Source: Candidatus Altarchaeota archaeon
GTDB taxonomy: Archaea; Altiarchaeota; Altiarchaeia; IMC4; QMZM01
Reading direction: 5' to 3'
DNA: 43,856 bases
Assembly (NCBI GenBank): GCA_018897475.1
Contig: JAHIKS010000093.1
Span: 1-43,856 of the forward strand
Shown piece by piece: positions 31,281 to 39,261 of this stretch (position 1 is the first letter of the stretch; the number at the start of each line of letters is the position of its first letter). The notes under the pieces were generated by a model that was not told the DNA's origin, ran no database searches, and saw only the letters and a program-made list of their open reading frames with translations. The translations under genes were made by a program, and so were the position numbers.

Positions 31281-32744
31281 ATGCGCCTTGAGAGCATAGA
31301 TAGCACTAGAGACATTGAAATTGTAAGAGACCCAATGGCCAGGATTATTGGGCAGGGTGGTGCTATAGAGCGGGTCAAGGTTGCCATAAAACAGAGGAGA
31401 CATCTGCTTCTTGTTGGTCCCCCCGGAATCGGGAAGTCTATGGTTGCTCAGGCGATTGCCCTTTCACTTCCAGAGCCGGGGAAGGAGATTCGCGTTCTCC
31501 ATAACCCAGAGAACCCGGAGAGGCCGGTTCTTAAGGTTGTATCTCGGGAGGAGGTCGAAGAGAAAGAGGCGCCGCCGTCTGTTGATGACGGAGTCGTTAG
31601 CCCGCGGTCTGTTCCGTCCTTTGTTGCGGAGCGCCTTGGCTTCCGGTGCTTTGTTTGTGGGGCAATAAGCGGCGCACGGGAGCGGGCGTGTCCCTCCTGC
31701 GGGGCAAACAAATACAAGAAATTCGCATGGGACCAGCAGAGCTCGCCCCTAGGGGAGATAATAACTGAGGTCTTTGGGATTGGGGGGGAGGGCCCCGAAC
31801 TGGAGGTGAAGACAGTAACTACTGAGCCCTCTGGGGAGGAGCGTGTTGTGGTCTACCGCAGGATAGATGACGGGAGGATTGTGGTTCTGCAGAAGGGTGG
31901 TTTAGAGGAACCGGCTCAAGAAAAGGCCCCCCAGGCAATGAAGGTGTTAGTTCCACTTGGCAGGATCCCGTTCGTTCGCGCCACCGGCGCCTCAGAGACC
32001 GAGCTTTTGGGAGATGTAAGGCACGACCCGTATGGGGGCCACCCAGAGATTGGGGCTCCAGCATATCAGAGAGTTATTCCGGGTGCGATACATGATGCCC
32101 ATGAGGGCGTTCTCTTCATAGACGAGCTGCCCTCCATGGAACACCTACAAAGCTTCATCCTGACCGCGATGCAGGAAAAGAAGTTTCCAATTATTGGTAG
32201 AAACCCGCACTCCTCCGGGGCCTCAGTAAAGGTCGAGGACGTGCCCTGCGATTTTGTTTTTGTGGGTGCATGTAACACGCGGGAGCTTGCCGGGATGCTT
32301 CCGGCCCTGCGCTCCAGGATTGTTGGTTCGGGTTATGAGATTTTATTGGAAACAACAATGCCTGATTGTGAGGAGAACCAAATGGCGTTAATCAGGTTTA
32401 TTGCACAGGAAATTGAACTCGATGGTAAAATCCCCCACGCCAGTAGGGGGGCCGTTGAGGAGGCAATAAAGGTTGCTAGAAAGCGGGCACTAGAGATAGA
32501 CGGTGCGAGAAATTCCCTCACCCTTCGCCTTAGAGAGCTCGGGGGCCTGATACGGCTTGCGGGAGACATTGCCGTGTCTGAGGGCGCGGAATTTATAGAA
32601 GGAAAGCACGTTAAGAAGGGTATCAAGGAAACGCGGCCCATAGAACACCAGTTAAAGGACAAATACGGCTCTGTTTGGAAGGGGTTGGAGCGCGATAGTT
32701 ATATTGAGTCCACCCAAGACTCCCGGCTTGAGGGTTATGGGTGA
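31281..32744 (+). CDS. LonB-like AAA+ ATPase with zinc ribbon and no protease domain
   Basis: A 487-residue AAA+ protein related to archaeal LonB. It has IIGQGGAIERVKVAIKQRRHLLLVGPPGIGKSMVAQAIA (Walker A), AYQRVIPGAIHDAHEGVLFIDELPSMEHLQSFILTAMQEKKFPIIGRNPHSSGA (Walker B) and PCDFVFVGACNT (sensor 1). LonB has two membrane helices inserted after the P-loop; here the insertion instead holds CFVCGAISGARERACPSCG, a four-cysteine zinc ribbon, and no membrane helix. The chain ends after the helical lid, so the Ser-Lys protease domain is absent. It may be a chaperone or an unfoldase with a partner. I chose ATG at 31281; an in-frame GTG lies at 31269. Confidence 0.75.
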   Translation: MRLESIDSTRDIEIVRDPMARIIGQGGAIERVKVAIKQRRHLLLVGPPGIGKSMVAQAIALSLPEPGKEIRVLHNPENPERPVLKVVSREEVEEKEAPPSVDDGVVSPRSVPSFVAERLGFRCFVCGAISGARERACPSCGANKYKKFAWDQQSSPLGEIITEVFGIGGEGPELEVKTVTTEPSGEERVVVYRRIDDGRIVVLQKGGLEEPAQEKAPQAMKVLVPLGRIPFVRATGASETELLGDVRHDPYGGHPEIGAPAYQRVIPGAIHDAHEGVLFIDELPSMEHLQSFILTAMQEKKFPIIGRNPHSSGASVKVEDVPCDFVFVGACNTRELAGMLPALRSRIVGSGYEILLETTMPDCEENQMALIRFIAQEIELDGKIPHASRGAVEEAIKVARKRALEIDGARNSLTLRLRELGGLIRLAGDIAVSEGAEFIEGKHVKKGIKETRPIEHQLKDKYGSVWKGLERDSYIESTQDSRLEGYG

Positions 32745-32790
32745 GGGGGGTCATTTCCGGTATTCTACTATGTCTTTGTTATGAGTAAGG

Positions 32791-32935
32791 GTTAGGCACT
32801 ACAATGCATCAGTAAATTGTTGGACATTATGAGAACTAAGAGTAGAAGGAGTTAGGCACTACGCAGAAAGAGAAAATTATATAAAAACATAATAGATGGA
32901 GTGTTGTATGGAGGTATTAAATGGTTAGGCACTAC
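32791..32935 (-). repeat. three 12-mer repeats after the OB-fold gene
   Basis: Exact copies of GTAGTGCCTAAC on the minus strand at 32791-32802, 32851-32862 and 32924-32935, separated by 48 and 61 bases. They occupy the gap between two convergent genes and are in the sense direction of the OB-fold gene, beginning 14 bases past its stop. Intervening sequences do not resemble one another. Confidence 0.95.
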
Positions 32936-32949
32936 ATACACTAACTCAA

Positions 32950-33282
32950 TTATTCCTCAACTACTATTTCCTCATCATCAGCCACGGCTTCCTCGCTACC
33001 AGCCACTATCAATTTACCGAATTTTCCTGTGCTTACCTGCATCTCACCACGATATTCTTTAGCCCATCCGTTCTCTATCACTATCTTATCGTTTGCCTTT
33101 ACCTGGTCTGCCTGCTCGTTCCAGAGGGTTAGGTTTATCTCGCCAGTTTCATCCTTTGCCTTGGCGTTTGCTACTCGGCCGGTGCCTCTAAAATTGGTAA
33201 ACTCCCTGGGTTCCTCAACCTCAACTACCTCCACTTCAAGTACATCAACTGACTTATTTGGCTGAACGTCTTTTATCTGCAT
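32950..33282 (-). CDS. single-OB-fold nucleic-acid-binding protein (RPA/SSB-like)
   Basis: A 110-residue protein with one OB fold: KDVQPNKSVDVLEVEVVEVEEPREFTNFRGTGRVANAKAKDETGEINLTLWNEQADQVKANDKIVIENGWAKEYRGEMQVSTGKFGKLIV. The acidic tail (EEAVADDEEIVVEE) is like those of single-stranded DNA-binding proteins. It is the short archaeal RPA-like type; a zinc finger is lacking. A Shine-Dalgarno GAGGT lies about seven bases before the ATG and a TATA-like TTTATATAG about 50 bases upstream. Confidence 0.82.
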   Translation of the reverse strand: MQIKDVQPNKSVDVLEVEVVEVEEPREFTNFRGTGRVANAKAKDETGEINLTLWNEQADQVKANDKIVIENGWAKEYRGEMQVSTGKFGKLIVAGSEEAVADDEEIVVEE

Positions 33283-33329
33283 TTTATATACCTCATGAAA
33301 TGATAGTTTATGATTTAGATGGGGAACTA

Positions 33330-33338
33330 TATAAATGG
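33330..33338 (-). promoter_or_regulatory. TATA box for the OB-fold gene
   Basis: On the minus strand ATTTATATA lies about 50 bases before the ATG at 33282. This leaves a leader of about 20-25 bases that contains the GAGGT ribosome-binding site. Confidence 0.5.
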
Positions 33339-33344
33339 GGAAGA

Positions 33345-34121
33345 TTAAGTCCCCAATTGAATGGCGCTATTAATCTCCTTTAGAGTAGCAATGGTGGACA
33401 TGGCAGCAAGATAGCTTGTTTTTGGGTTGTTGGGAGATGGAAGGTTCTCCATTTTAATATTAAATTCCCCAAACATCCCAACAACACGAATCTCATGCAC
33501 ATTTCTATTTACATCGGGATCTGCAATTATTCTTAGTTTCGTTTTATCAAATCCCATACCTACCAAAGAGAGGGTGGCGGCAACATTGACGTTTTTTGGG
33601 AATTTTTTGATTCCTTCTCTTGCAGTGCCTTCATAGACTATGGTTTCTTTATCTGTCGTAGTGCCTAACTCTGCCGGGGGCTTCCTTGTTGTCAATTCAA
33701 CCGAGTCGATTCCTTTGGTCTTGGCCGCCTTTATTCCATCCAAACCCGCAATCGCTCCGGACGGAACGTAAATCCTGCGGCCGGTTTTATTAATGAGTTG
33801 CGTTAATTCGTTAAAGAGGGCCTCATCAGCGAGGGCACCAACACTCATTATAAGGATGTCCTTTCCAGAGTCCAGGACCTTAACCCCATAGTCCCTTACT
33901 GCGTCCTGCGACGCGGCCTCCACCACCAAATCTGTGTCTTGAAGCAGGCCTTCAATGGAATCTGCGACGTCTGGTTTCCTACGTAGTTGGGTGGCCAGTT
34001 CTCTGGCCCGTTCAATGTCCTGGTCAAAGACAGCAACCAGGCTGCAATCAACCTCCTCCCTATCAATTGCATCGGCCAGAATTCTGCCGATGTTCCCGCA
34101 CCCCAGGAGACCAATTCTCAT
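33345..34121 (-). CDS. nadX: L-aspartate dehydrogenase (NAD biosynthesis)
   Basis: A 258-residue enzyme that oxidises L-aspartate to iminoaspartate, the first step of de novo NAD synthesis in many archaea. It has a Rossmann motif, RIGLLGCGNIGRILADAI, then VVEAASQDAVRDYG and the catalytic-domain segments YVPSGAIAGLDGIKAA and NVNVAATLSLVGMGFDKTKLRIIADPDVNRNVHEI. I chose ATG at 34121 (MRIGLLG), preceded by a GGAGAGG site. Two further in-frame ATGs upstream add a Lys/Gly-rich tail. An exact 12-mer repeat lies inside it at 33658-33669 and encodes LGTT in ELGTTTDKET. NadC, the third step, is encoded at 35894. Confidence 0.88.
   Translation of the reverse strand: MRIGLLGCGNIGRILADAIDREEVDCSLVAVFDQDIERARELATQLRRKPDVADSIEGLLQDTDLVVEAASQDAVRDYGVKVLDSGKDILIMSVGALADEALFNELTQLINKTGRRIYVPSGAIAGLDGIKAAKTKGIDSVELTTRKPPAELGTTTDKETIVYEGTAREGIKKFPKNVNVAATLSLVGMGFDKTKLRIIADPDVNRNVHEIRVVGMFGEFNIKMENLPSPNNPKTSYLAAMSTIATLKEINSAIQLGT
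33658..33669 (+). repeat. 12-mer repeat GTAGTGCCTAAC inside nadX
   Basis: An exact copy on the plus strand, antisense to nadX. In the nadX frame it encodes Leu-Gly-Thr-Thr within a loop. It is the one exact copy that is not close to a gene end on its own strand. Confidence 0.85.
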
Positions 34122-34153
34122 TTTCTTACCCTCTCCCCTTTTCTTACCTCCAC

Positions 34154-34969
34154 TCATCTTCTTACCCATAATTGCACCCTGATTAGAATATACAAGAGGA
34201 AAAAGATAAAAGAGAGCGCCAGGACACGTAGTTTGGACACCGGCCGCGCACGAGTCAAACCACCAACATCAAAAAACTTCCCCTTTTCAATATCCTCGAC
34301 ATACCTGAGAATTCCCTTCTTATGTCCTGCACCAACAACAGCCAGGATATTCTTCTCTGGGTTATTCGCCTGGAGATTATGGAGTGAGAGGGCCATATAT
34401 CTATCTCTTTCATCAACCAGCGCGCTGTAAAGGCAGGGCAGCCGTTTTCTAACAACACCCATAATCTTGTCAATATTCTCCTCCTCAAGGATGCTGCTCA
34501 AATCATTCCCGAATAGGTCACCAAAAACCAGGGCATCCTCCTTACCGAGACGCAACATCCTTAGAATCTCCCTAAATGGAATATTGACAAGCCGGCTGAT
34601 GGTAACCTCGATGTCCCTATCAATCAGTGCTATCCCTGCACCGGTTTCCTTGGAGAACTGAGTGGCTGCGAACATGTCTGAGCCCGGCGGAAGCCCATAC
34701 CTCTTTCCAAGGTTCTGCTGAATCAAAGCGAGAATTCCCCCCAGGAATACAAGAAACGACCCCCCCCTCACCGCCTCGGAGAGGGTGCTACCTGCGCTTT
34801 TCTGTGCCCCGCCCTGGTAAAAATCGGCACCCTGCGATTCCATTACACGGAATCTCTTCTCACACAGCTCAAGAGCAACGATATCCGGCCTCTCATCAAA
34901 GACGGCCTCCCTAACGCCCTCAACACTCCTCTCCAGAATGTGCCCCGTCCCGACGATTTTTATATTCAT
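34154..34969 (-). CDS. TraB family protein
   Basis: A 271-residue TraB/PrgY-type protein. It starts with the GTGH motif (IKIVGTGHILERSVEGVREAVFDERPDIVALELCEKRF), has MFAATQFSKETGAGIALIDRDIEVTISRL in the middle and a second GAGH (AVVGAGHKKGILRYVED). One membrane helix (LRVLALSFIFFLLYILIRV) ends the chain. Many archaeal members are longer, with several C-terminal helices, so this is a short form. The fold resembles erythromycin-esterase/Tiki-like metalloproteases, but the archaeal role is unknown. Confidence 0.82.
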   Translation of the reverse strand: MNIKIVGTGHILERSVEGVREAVFDERPDIVALELCEKRFRVMESQGADFYQGGAQKSAGSTLSEAVRGGSFLVFLGGILALIQQNLGKRYGLPPGSDMFAATQFSKETGAGIALIDRDIEVTISRLVNIPFREILRMLRLGKEDALVFGDLFGNDLSSILEEENIDKIMGVVRKRLPCLYSALVDERDRYMALSLHNLQANNPEKNILAVVGAGHKKGILRYVEDIEKGKFFDVGGLTRARPVSKLRVLALSFIFFLLYILIRVQLWVRR

Positions 34970-35033
34970 CCTTACATAATTAAATACACGAAATTTAAAT
35001 GGTTGGATAAAATCAACTAATTGGAGGGATAAA

Positions 35034-35327
35034 ATGAGCAGGAGACTATCACAATTCTATGGGATGGACATATATACGGAACAGGCAGAGTACGTGGGTA
35101 AGGTGGAGGATGTTATTCTAAATCTGGACAAGGGCGAGATTATGCGTCTCACGCTTCGGTCCTTCAAGACGAGAAGGCTACCGAGCGAGGACGTGAGGAA
35201 GATTCTCCAGGAAGAGAGCATTGGATATCCCGATATAGAGCGGGTCGCTGACATAATAATATGTAAAAAAGACCCCCGGAAGTCAAAGAAGAGGGAGAAG
35301 ATTCCAACCCTAGAGGCGGCAGAATAA
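35034..35327 (+). CDS. PRC-barrel domain protein
   Basis: A 97-residue PRC-barrel protein (SQFYGMDIYTEQAEYVGKVEDVILNLDKGEIMRLTLRS...YPDIERVADIIICKK) with a basic Lys/Arg tail. Small archaeal PRC-barrel proteins include CdpB-type partners of SepF and FtsZ in cell division, and others tied to RNA metabolism. The sequence does not settle which. The leader has TTTAAATGG near 34995 and GGAGGGAT before the start. The pyrE gene follows by 15 bases. Confidence 0.82.
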   Translation: MSRRLSQFYGMDIYTEQAEYVGKVEDVILNLDKGEIMRLTLRSFKTRRLPSEDVRKILQEESIGYPDIERVADIIICKKDPRKSKKREKIPTLEAAE

Positions 35328-35342
35328 CCCCGCCAAATCAGG

Positions 35343-35891
35343 ATGAATATAACCTCCTTGAGAGAAAACCTTCTAAATCTGATTAAGAAAGAGGCCCTCT
35401 CCAAACAACCAGTCAAACTTTCTTCTGGAAAAGAGAGCAGCTACTATATCGACTGCCGGCTCGTTACTTTGAGCCCGGCAGGCTCGCTGGCGATTACTGA
35501 GATTCTTTTCGACATGCTAAAGGACGACGAGATTGATGCCTTTGGGGGCCCGACGCTTGGAGCGGACCCAATATGTGGCTCTCTGGCAGCAGTAAGCCAG
35601 CAGAAAGGAAAACCGCTTCCCTCATTCATTATACGGAAAGAGCCGAAGGCCCACGGCAAGGGTAAATGGATTGAGGGCCCGCTGAAACCCGGCACTATAG
35701 TCGCAATCTTCGACGACGTTGCAACAAGCGGCGGCTCCCTACTGAAGGCGATAAAGGCAGTAGAGGGGATGGGCTGCAAGGTAGCGAGAGTCATTGTTCT
35801 GGTGGACCGGGGGGAGGGGGCGAAAGAGAAGCTGGCCGAAGAAGGCCACTGCCTTGAGGCAATATTCACAAAAGAAGACCTCGGGGTCTGA
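35343..35891 (+). CDS. pyrE: orotate phosphoribosyltransferase
   Basis: A 182-residue enzyme of pyrimidine synthesis that joins orotate and PRPP to form OMP. It has KLSSGKESSYYIDCRLVTLSPAG, FGGPTLGADPICGSLAAVS, the RKEPKAHGKGKWIEGPLKPG loop and the PRPP-binding motif VAIFDDVATSGGSLLKAI. It is part of a tight run with nadC (two bases) and cutA. Both PyrE and NadC use PRPP. Confidence 0.94.
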   Translation: MNITSLRENLLNLIKKEALSKQPVKLSSGKESSYYIDCRLVTLSPAGSLAITEILFDMLKDDEIDAFGGPTLGADPICGSLAAVSQQKGKPLPSFIIRKEPKAHGKGKWIEGPLKPGTIVAIFDDVATSGGSLLKAIKAVEGMGCKVARVIVLVDRGEGAKEKLAEEGHCLEAIFTKEDLGV

Positions 35892-35893
35892 AA

Positions 35894-36733
35894 ATGAACC
35901 ACGCTGCTCTGAAGAAACGACTTCGGGAGATGGTCCGCGAGGATGTGGGGGCAAAGGACATAACAACGGCACTCACCCCCAACAAGAAAGTCAGGGCAGA
36001 GATTATAGCAAAGGAGCCCTGCACGGTGGCAGGAATCAAGGAACTGGATTCATTATTTTCTTTATTTAACATAAAAATTACGAATTCTGCCCGAGATGGC
36101 ACGGCGGTAAAGAAGAACCAGAGAACTCTTTCTCTTTCCGGAAACTCCCACGACATCCTTGTTGTTGAAAGAACGGCACTCAATATTCTATCAAGAATGA
36201 GCGGAATAGCCACCCTGACATCGGAGATTCTAAAAGAGGCAAGGAAGAGCAGCCCGAAGATAAGGATTGCGGCGACAAGAAAGACAACCCCCCTCTTCGG
36301 ATATTTCGAGAAGAAAGCAGTAAAGGTTGCCGGGGGAGAAACACACCGCATGGGCCTGTGGGACATGGTTCTTATCAAGGACAACCACCTCAAACTCTTC
36401 AGCAGTATAACTCAGGCAGTGAAGAAGGCAAAAGAGAAGACGCCCAACGGCATCCAGATAGAGATAGAGGTCACAGCTCCGGAGGGGGCACTGGAAGCGG
36501 CAAAGGCAGGGGCAGACATAATCCTGCTCGACAACTTCACACCGAAGAGGATAGAGAAAGCAATAGCACTGCTGGAGAAAAGCGGCCTGAGGACGGGCGC
36601 TGTCCTTGAGGCCTCCGGCGGCATAAGAAAGGAAAACATCAAGGACTATGCAAAGACCGGCGTTGATGTAATCTCGCTCGGAATGTTAACTCACTCAGCA
36701 AAAGCGAAGGACTTCTCGCTGAAAATAATATAA
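35894..36733 (+). CDS. nadC: nicotinate-nucleotide pyrophosphorylase (quinolinate phosphoribosyltransferase)
   Basis: A 279-residue type II phosphoribosyltransferase that turns quinolinate and PRPP into nicotinate mononucleotide. It has DVGAKDITTAL, ERTALNILSRMSGIATLT, the signature ATRKTTPLFGYFEKKAVKVAGGETHRMGLWDMVLIKDNHL, and the barrel end VLEASGGIRKENIKDYAKTGVDVISLGMLTHSA. Nicotinate mononucleotide is converted to NaAD, which feeds NAD and also LarB. NadA is not in the window. Confidence 0.95.
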   Translation: MNHAALKKRLREMVREDVGAKDITTALTPNKKVRAEIIAKEPCTVAGIKELDSLFSLFNIKITNSARDGTAVKKNQRTLSLSGNSHDILVVERTALNILSRMSGIATLTSEILKEARKSSPKIRIAATRKTTPLFGYFEKKAVKVAGGETHRMGLWDMVLIKDNHLKLFSSITQAVKKAKEKTPNGIQIEIEVTAPEGALEAAKAGADIILLDNFTPKRIEKAIALLEKSGLRTGAVLEASGGIRKENIKDYAKTGVDVISLGMLTHSAKAKDFSLKII

Positions 36734-36734
36734 A

Positions 36735-37043
36735 ATGTTCTGTCTTGCGTACATAACCTGTGGAAACAGGGAGGAAGCGGAAAGGATTTCGGATGCTCTA
36801 GTTAAAGAGAAGCTCGCAGCGTGCGTAAATTTCTTTCCAATAAATTCCGTATTTGAATGGGGCGGGGAAATAAAACAGGAAAAGGAGTTCGCCCTGCTGT
36901 GCAAAACGATGGAGGACAAAATCCCCCACCTAAAGAAAAAGGTAAAGGAAATTCACAGCTACGAGATTCCTGCAATCCTCGTCATGGAAATAAAAGAGGG
37001 AAACGAGGAATTCCTTGGGTGGGTTGAGAAGTCTCTGGAATAA
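36735..37043 (+). CDS. cutA: CutA1 divalent-ion-tolerance family protein
   Basis: A 102-residue trimeric ferredoxin-like-fold protein. Diagnostic segments are YITCGNREEAERISDALVKEKLAACVNFFPINSVFEWGGEIKQEKEFALLCKT and VKEIHSYEIPAILVMEIKEGNEEFLGWVEKSL. CutA1 binds copper in vitro, but its physiological role is unclear. It starts just after nadC. Its stop is followed within one base by an array of six 12-mer repeats. Confidence 0.93.
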   Translation: MFCLAYITCGNREEAERISDALVKEKLAACVNFFPINSVFEWGGEIKQEKEFALLCKTMEDKIPHLKKKVKEIHSYEIPAILVMEIKEGNEEFLGWVEKSLE

Positions 37044-37044
37044 T

Positions 37045-37182
37045 GTAGTGCCTAACCCTTGGTGCTGTTTTGTAGTGCCTAACTCTATGGGGGCGTAGTG
37101 CCTAACTTTCTAGAACCGCAGTGCCTAACTCTATTGTGCTGTGGCGTAGTGCCTAACTTACCCCCCAAACGTAGTGCCTAAC
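37045..37182 (+). repeat. array of six 12-mer repeats after cutA
   Basis: GTAGTGCCTAAC occurs at 37045-37056, 37072-37083, 37095-37106, 37118-37129 (GCAGTG...), 37146-37157 and 37171-37182. The intervals are 15, 11, 11, 16 and 13 bases and are unrelated in sequence, though most begin with pyrimidines. The array fills the whole gap between convergent cutA and tsaC; its last base belongs to the tsaC stop codon. Repeats and intervals are too short for CRISPR. Confidence 0.97.
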
Positions 37183-37760
37183 TACTCCCTGAGAACCTTC
37201 CCGGAGCGCAAATCAATAACCTTCGACGGCTTCCCTATTCTACATGGCCCGGAGTCGATAACGAGGTCTACTGCATCCTTTATCTCGTCAGAAATCTCAT
37301 CCACGCTTGCCGGGGGCGCATTGCCCGAGACGTTCGCGGATGTTGTTATAATCGGGACTCCCACTTTCTCGACAAAACCCCCCACCACCGCGTGGTTGGG
37401 AATCCTCACCCCCACATCGTCCTTGCCAGCAGTGACGACATCGGGAATTCCCTCTTTTTTCTCTAGAATGAATGTGTATGGTTCATCAATATTATCAAGT
37501 ATGAATCTCCTCTCCTCGTCCCCGACAACCGCATACTCCTCAACCATCTCGATGCTGGAAAAGGCAACGGACAACGGCATGTCTCTACCCCTCTTCTTAA
37601 TATCAAAAATTCTCTCCACGTTGGGGGAATCTATGGAGCAACCGAGCCCATAGACGGTGTCTGTTGGGTATATAAGAACTCTGCCATCCCTCAAAAAATC
37701 CGCGGCGCATAGAATCTTATCCCCTTCAGGATTATCTGGAGAAATTCTTAGAATCTTCAT
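37182..37760 (-). CDS. tsaC: threonylcarbamoyl-AMP synthase (Sua5/YrdC/TsaC)
   Basis: A 192-residue YrdC-domain enzyme that makes threonylcarbamoyl-AMP for the t6A37 modification of ANN-decoding tRNAs. It has DFLRDGRVLIYPTDTVYGLGCSID, IFDIKKRGRDMPLSVAF, GVRIPNHAVVGGF and PIITTSANVSGNAPPASVDEI. It is the short form without the C-terminal Sua5 domain. Both tRNAs in this window (initiator CAU and Arg UCU) carry A37 after U36 and are candidate substrates, though archaeal initiators are not always modified. Confidence 0.93.
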   Translation of the reverse strand: MKILRISPDNPEGDKILCAADFLRDGRVLIYPTDTVYGLGCSIDSPNVERIFDIKKRGRDMPLSVAFSSIEMVEEYAVVGDEERRFILDNIDEPYTFILEKKEGIPDVVTAGKDDVGVRIPNHAVVGGFVEKVGVPIITTSANVSGNAPPASVDEISDEIKDAVDLVIDSGPCRIGKPSKVIDLRSGKVLRE

Positions 37761-37783
37761 GTTGACTGTGGCAAACCAATAGT

Positions 37784-37942
37784 CTACGGCCCTTTAAAGC
37801 CGCACTTTTCGCACACATACGGTGTACCAAGCCCCCTGCATGACCCACACCTTATCATCTCAGTCTCGCCGCACTGGGGGCACTTAAATTCAACAAACTT
37901 CTGCCTTACCTCTGTTCCGCAACTGCTACATAATTTGACCAT
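37784..37942 (-). CDS. small double zinc-ribbon protein (DUF1610-like)
   Basis: A 52-residue protein with four CxxC pairs: MVKLCSSCGTEV, FKCPQCGETEMIRCGSCRG and YVCEKCGFKGP. The pattern fits the archaeal two-zinc-ribbon family (DUF1610, annotated as an RNA-binding Zn-ribbon protein). It runs from ATG at 37942 to TAG at 37784. It sits 23 bases before tsaC on the same strand and is divergent from gatD. Confidence 0.9.
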   Translation of the reverse strand: MVKLCSSCGTEVRQKFVEFKCPQCGETEMIRCGSCRGLGTPYVCEKCGFKGP

Positions 37943-37986
37943 TTCTGGATATTTGTATTCGATTGAATATTAATATAATATAGAGA

Positions 37987-39261
37987 ATGCGAAAACCCAT
38001 CCCAAAACCAGGAACCTCGGTAGAGATAAAAACTAAGGAGAAGACATACGAGGGGATTCTGATGGAAAGGCCCGCCTTAGCCAAGGACAAGTGCGTGGTA
38101 ATAAAACTGGAGAGCGGGTACAACATGGGCATAAAGGAGGGGAAAATCGATAGTATCAAACCCCTCAAGAAGAAACCCAAAGCTGAGGAATTCAAACCCA
38201 CCAAGCACAGAAAAGACCCGAAAAAGCCAAACATCTCCGTCCTGGCGACGGGGGGCACCATAGCCAGCAGGGTTGACTATCTTACCGGGGGCGTGCATTC
38301 GGCCTTTTCAGCAGAGGAACTAATATCTGCCGTGCCTGAGCTGGAGGAGATTGCAAACCTCTCTGGAAGGCAGCTCTTCAACAAGTTCTCGGAGAACATG
38401 CAACCAGAGGACTGGATTAAAATTGCAGAGGAAACGGCAAAGGAGATAAAGAAGAAATCTGCTGGAGTGGTCATCACCCATGGAACAGACACCATGCACT
38501 ATACCTCAGCGGCACTGGCATTCATGCTGAAAACCCCAGTTCCTGTAGTGATTACAGGGGCACAAAGGAGCTCCGACAGGGGCTCGAGCGATGCTGCGTT
38601 CAATCTGATAAATTCTGCAAGGGTTGCTGCCAACGGAAAATTCGGAGAGGTCTGCGTTGTCATGCATGCGGAGCCTTCCGATTCCCACTGCCTAATCCAT
38701 CCTGCAACCAAGGTAAGAAAGATGCACTCCAGCAGGAGAGACGCCTTCAGGAGCGTGAATTCGAAACCCCTTGGAAAGGTTTCAGAAGAAGGGATAGGAT
38801 TCTTCCAGGAGATGAATAAAGGAAATAAACTGGAACTGGATACAAAACTGGAGGAAAAAGTATCCTTATTGAAATACCATCCAGGAACGAATTCTAAAAT
38901 AATCGATAATTTAGTGAAGGAAAACTACAAGGGAATTGTCTTTGAGGGCACGGGCCTGGGGCACGTATCCGAGGCCATTTTCGATTCAATAGAAAACGCA
39001 ATAAACTCCGGGGCTGCTGTTGCAATGACCTCCCAGACGATATTCGGCACCGTAAACATGAACGTCTACTCCACGGGCAGGAAGCTCCTCGACATGGGAG
39101 TAATTGCGTGTGGAGACATGCTCAGCGAAACAGCCTACGTAAAGCTGATGTTCGTTCTCGGCCACACCAAGAAACAGGAAAAGGCAAGGGAGATGATGCT
39201 AACGAATTACGCGAGGGAACTCACAGAGGGGTGTGGGGTCGACCCCCCGGACCTATACTAA
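37987..39261 (+). CDS. gatD: glutamyl-tRNA(Gln) amidotransferase subunit D
   Basis: A 424-residue protein. Residues 1-75 form the N-terminal barrel specific to GatD (PGTSVEIKTKEKTYEGILMERPALAKDKCVVIKLESGYNMGI). The type I asparaginase-like domain has both catalytic signatures: ISVLATGGTIASRVDYLTGG and GVVITHGTDTMHYTSAAL. GatD releases ammonia from glutamine or asparagine for GatE, which amidates Glu-tRNA(Gln). GatE is not in the window. The end overlaps a small convergent membrane protein gene by nine bases. Confidence 0.95.
   Translation: MRKPIPKPGTSVEIKTKEKTYEGILMERPALAKDKCVVIKLESGYNMGIKEGKIDSIKPLKKKPKAEEFKPTKHRKDPKKPNISVLATGGTIASRVDYLTGGVHSAFSAEELISAVPELEEIANLSGRQLFNKFSENMQPEDWIKIAEETAKEIKKKSAGVVITHGTDTMHYTSAALAFMLKTPVPVVITGAQRSSDRGSSDAAFNLINSARVAANGKFGEVCVVMHAEPSDSHCLIHPATKVRKMHSSRRDAFRSVNSKPLGKVSEEGIGFFQEMNKGNKLELDTKLEEKVSLLKYHPGTNSKIIDNLVKENYKGIVFEGTGLGHVSEAIFDSIENAINSGAAVAMTSQTIFGTVNMNVYSTGRKLLDMGVIACGDMLSETAYVKLMFVLGHTKKQEKAREMMLTNYARELTEGCGVDPPDLY

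Noticed and set aside
37045..37182. CRISPR array
   Set aside because: Repeats are 12 bases and spacers 11-16 bases, far below CRISPR sizes, and the same 12-mer also occurs singly inside and at the ends of genes.
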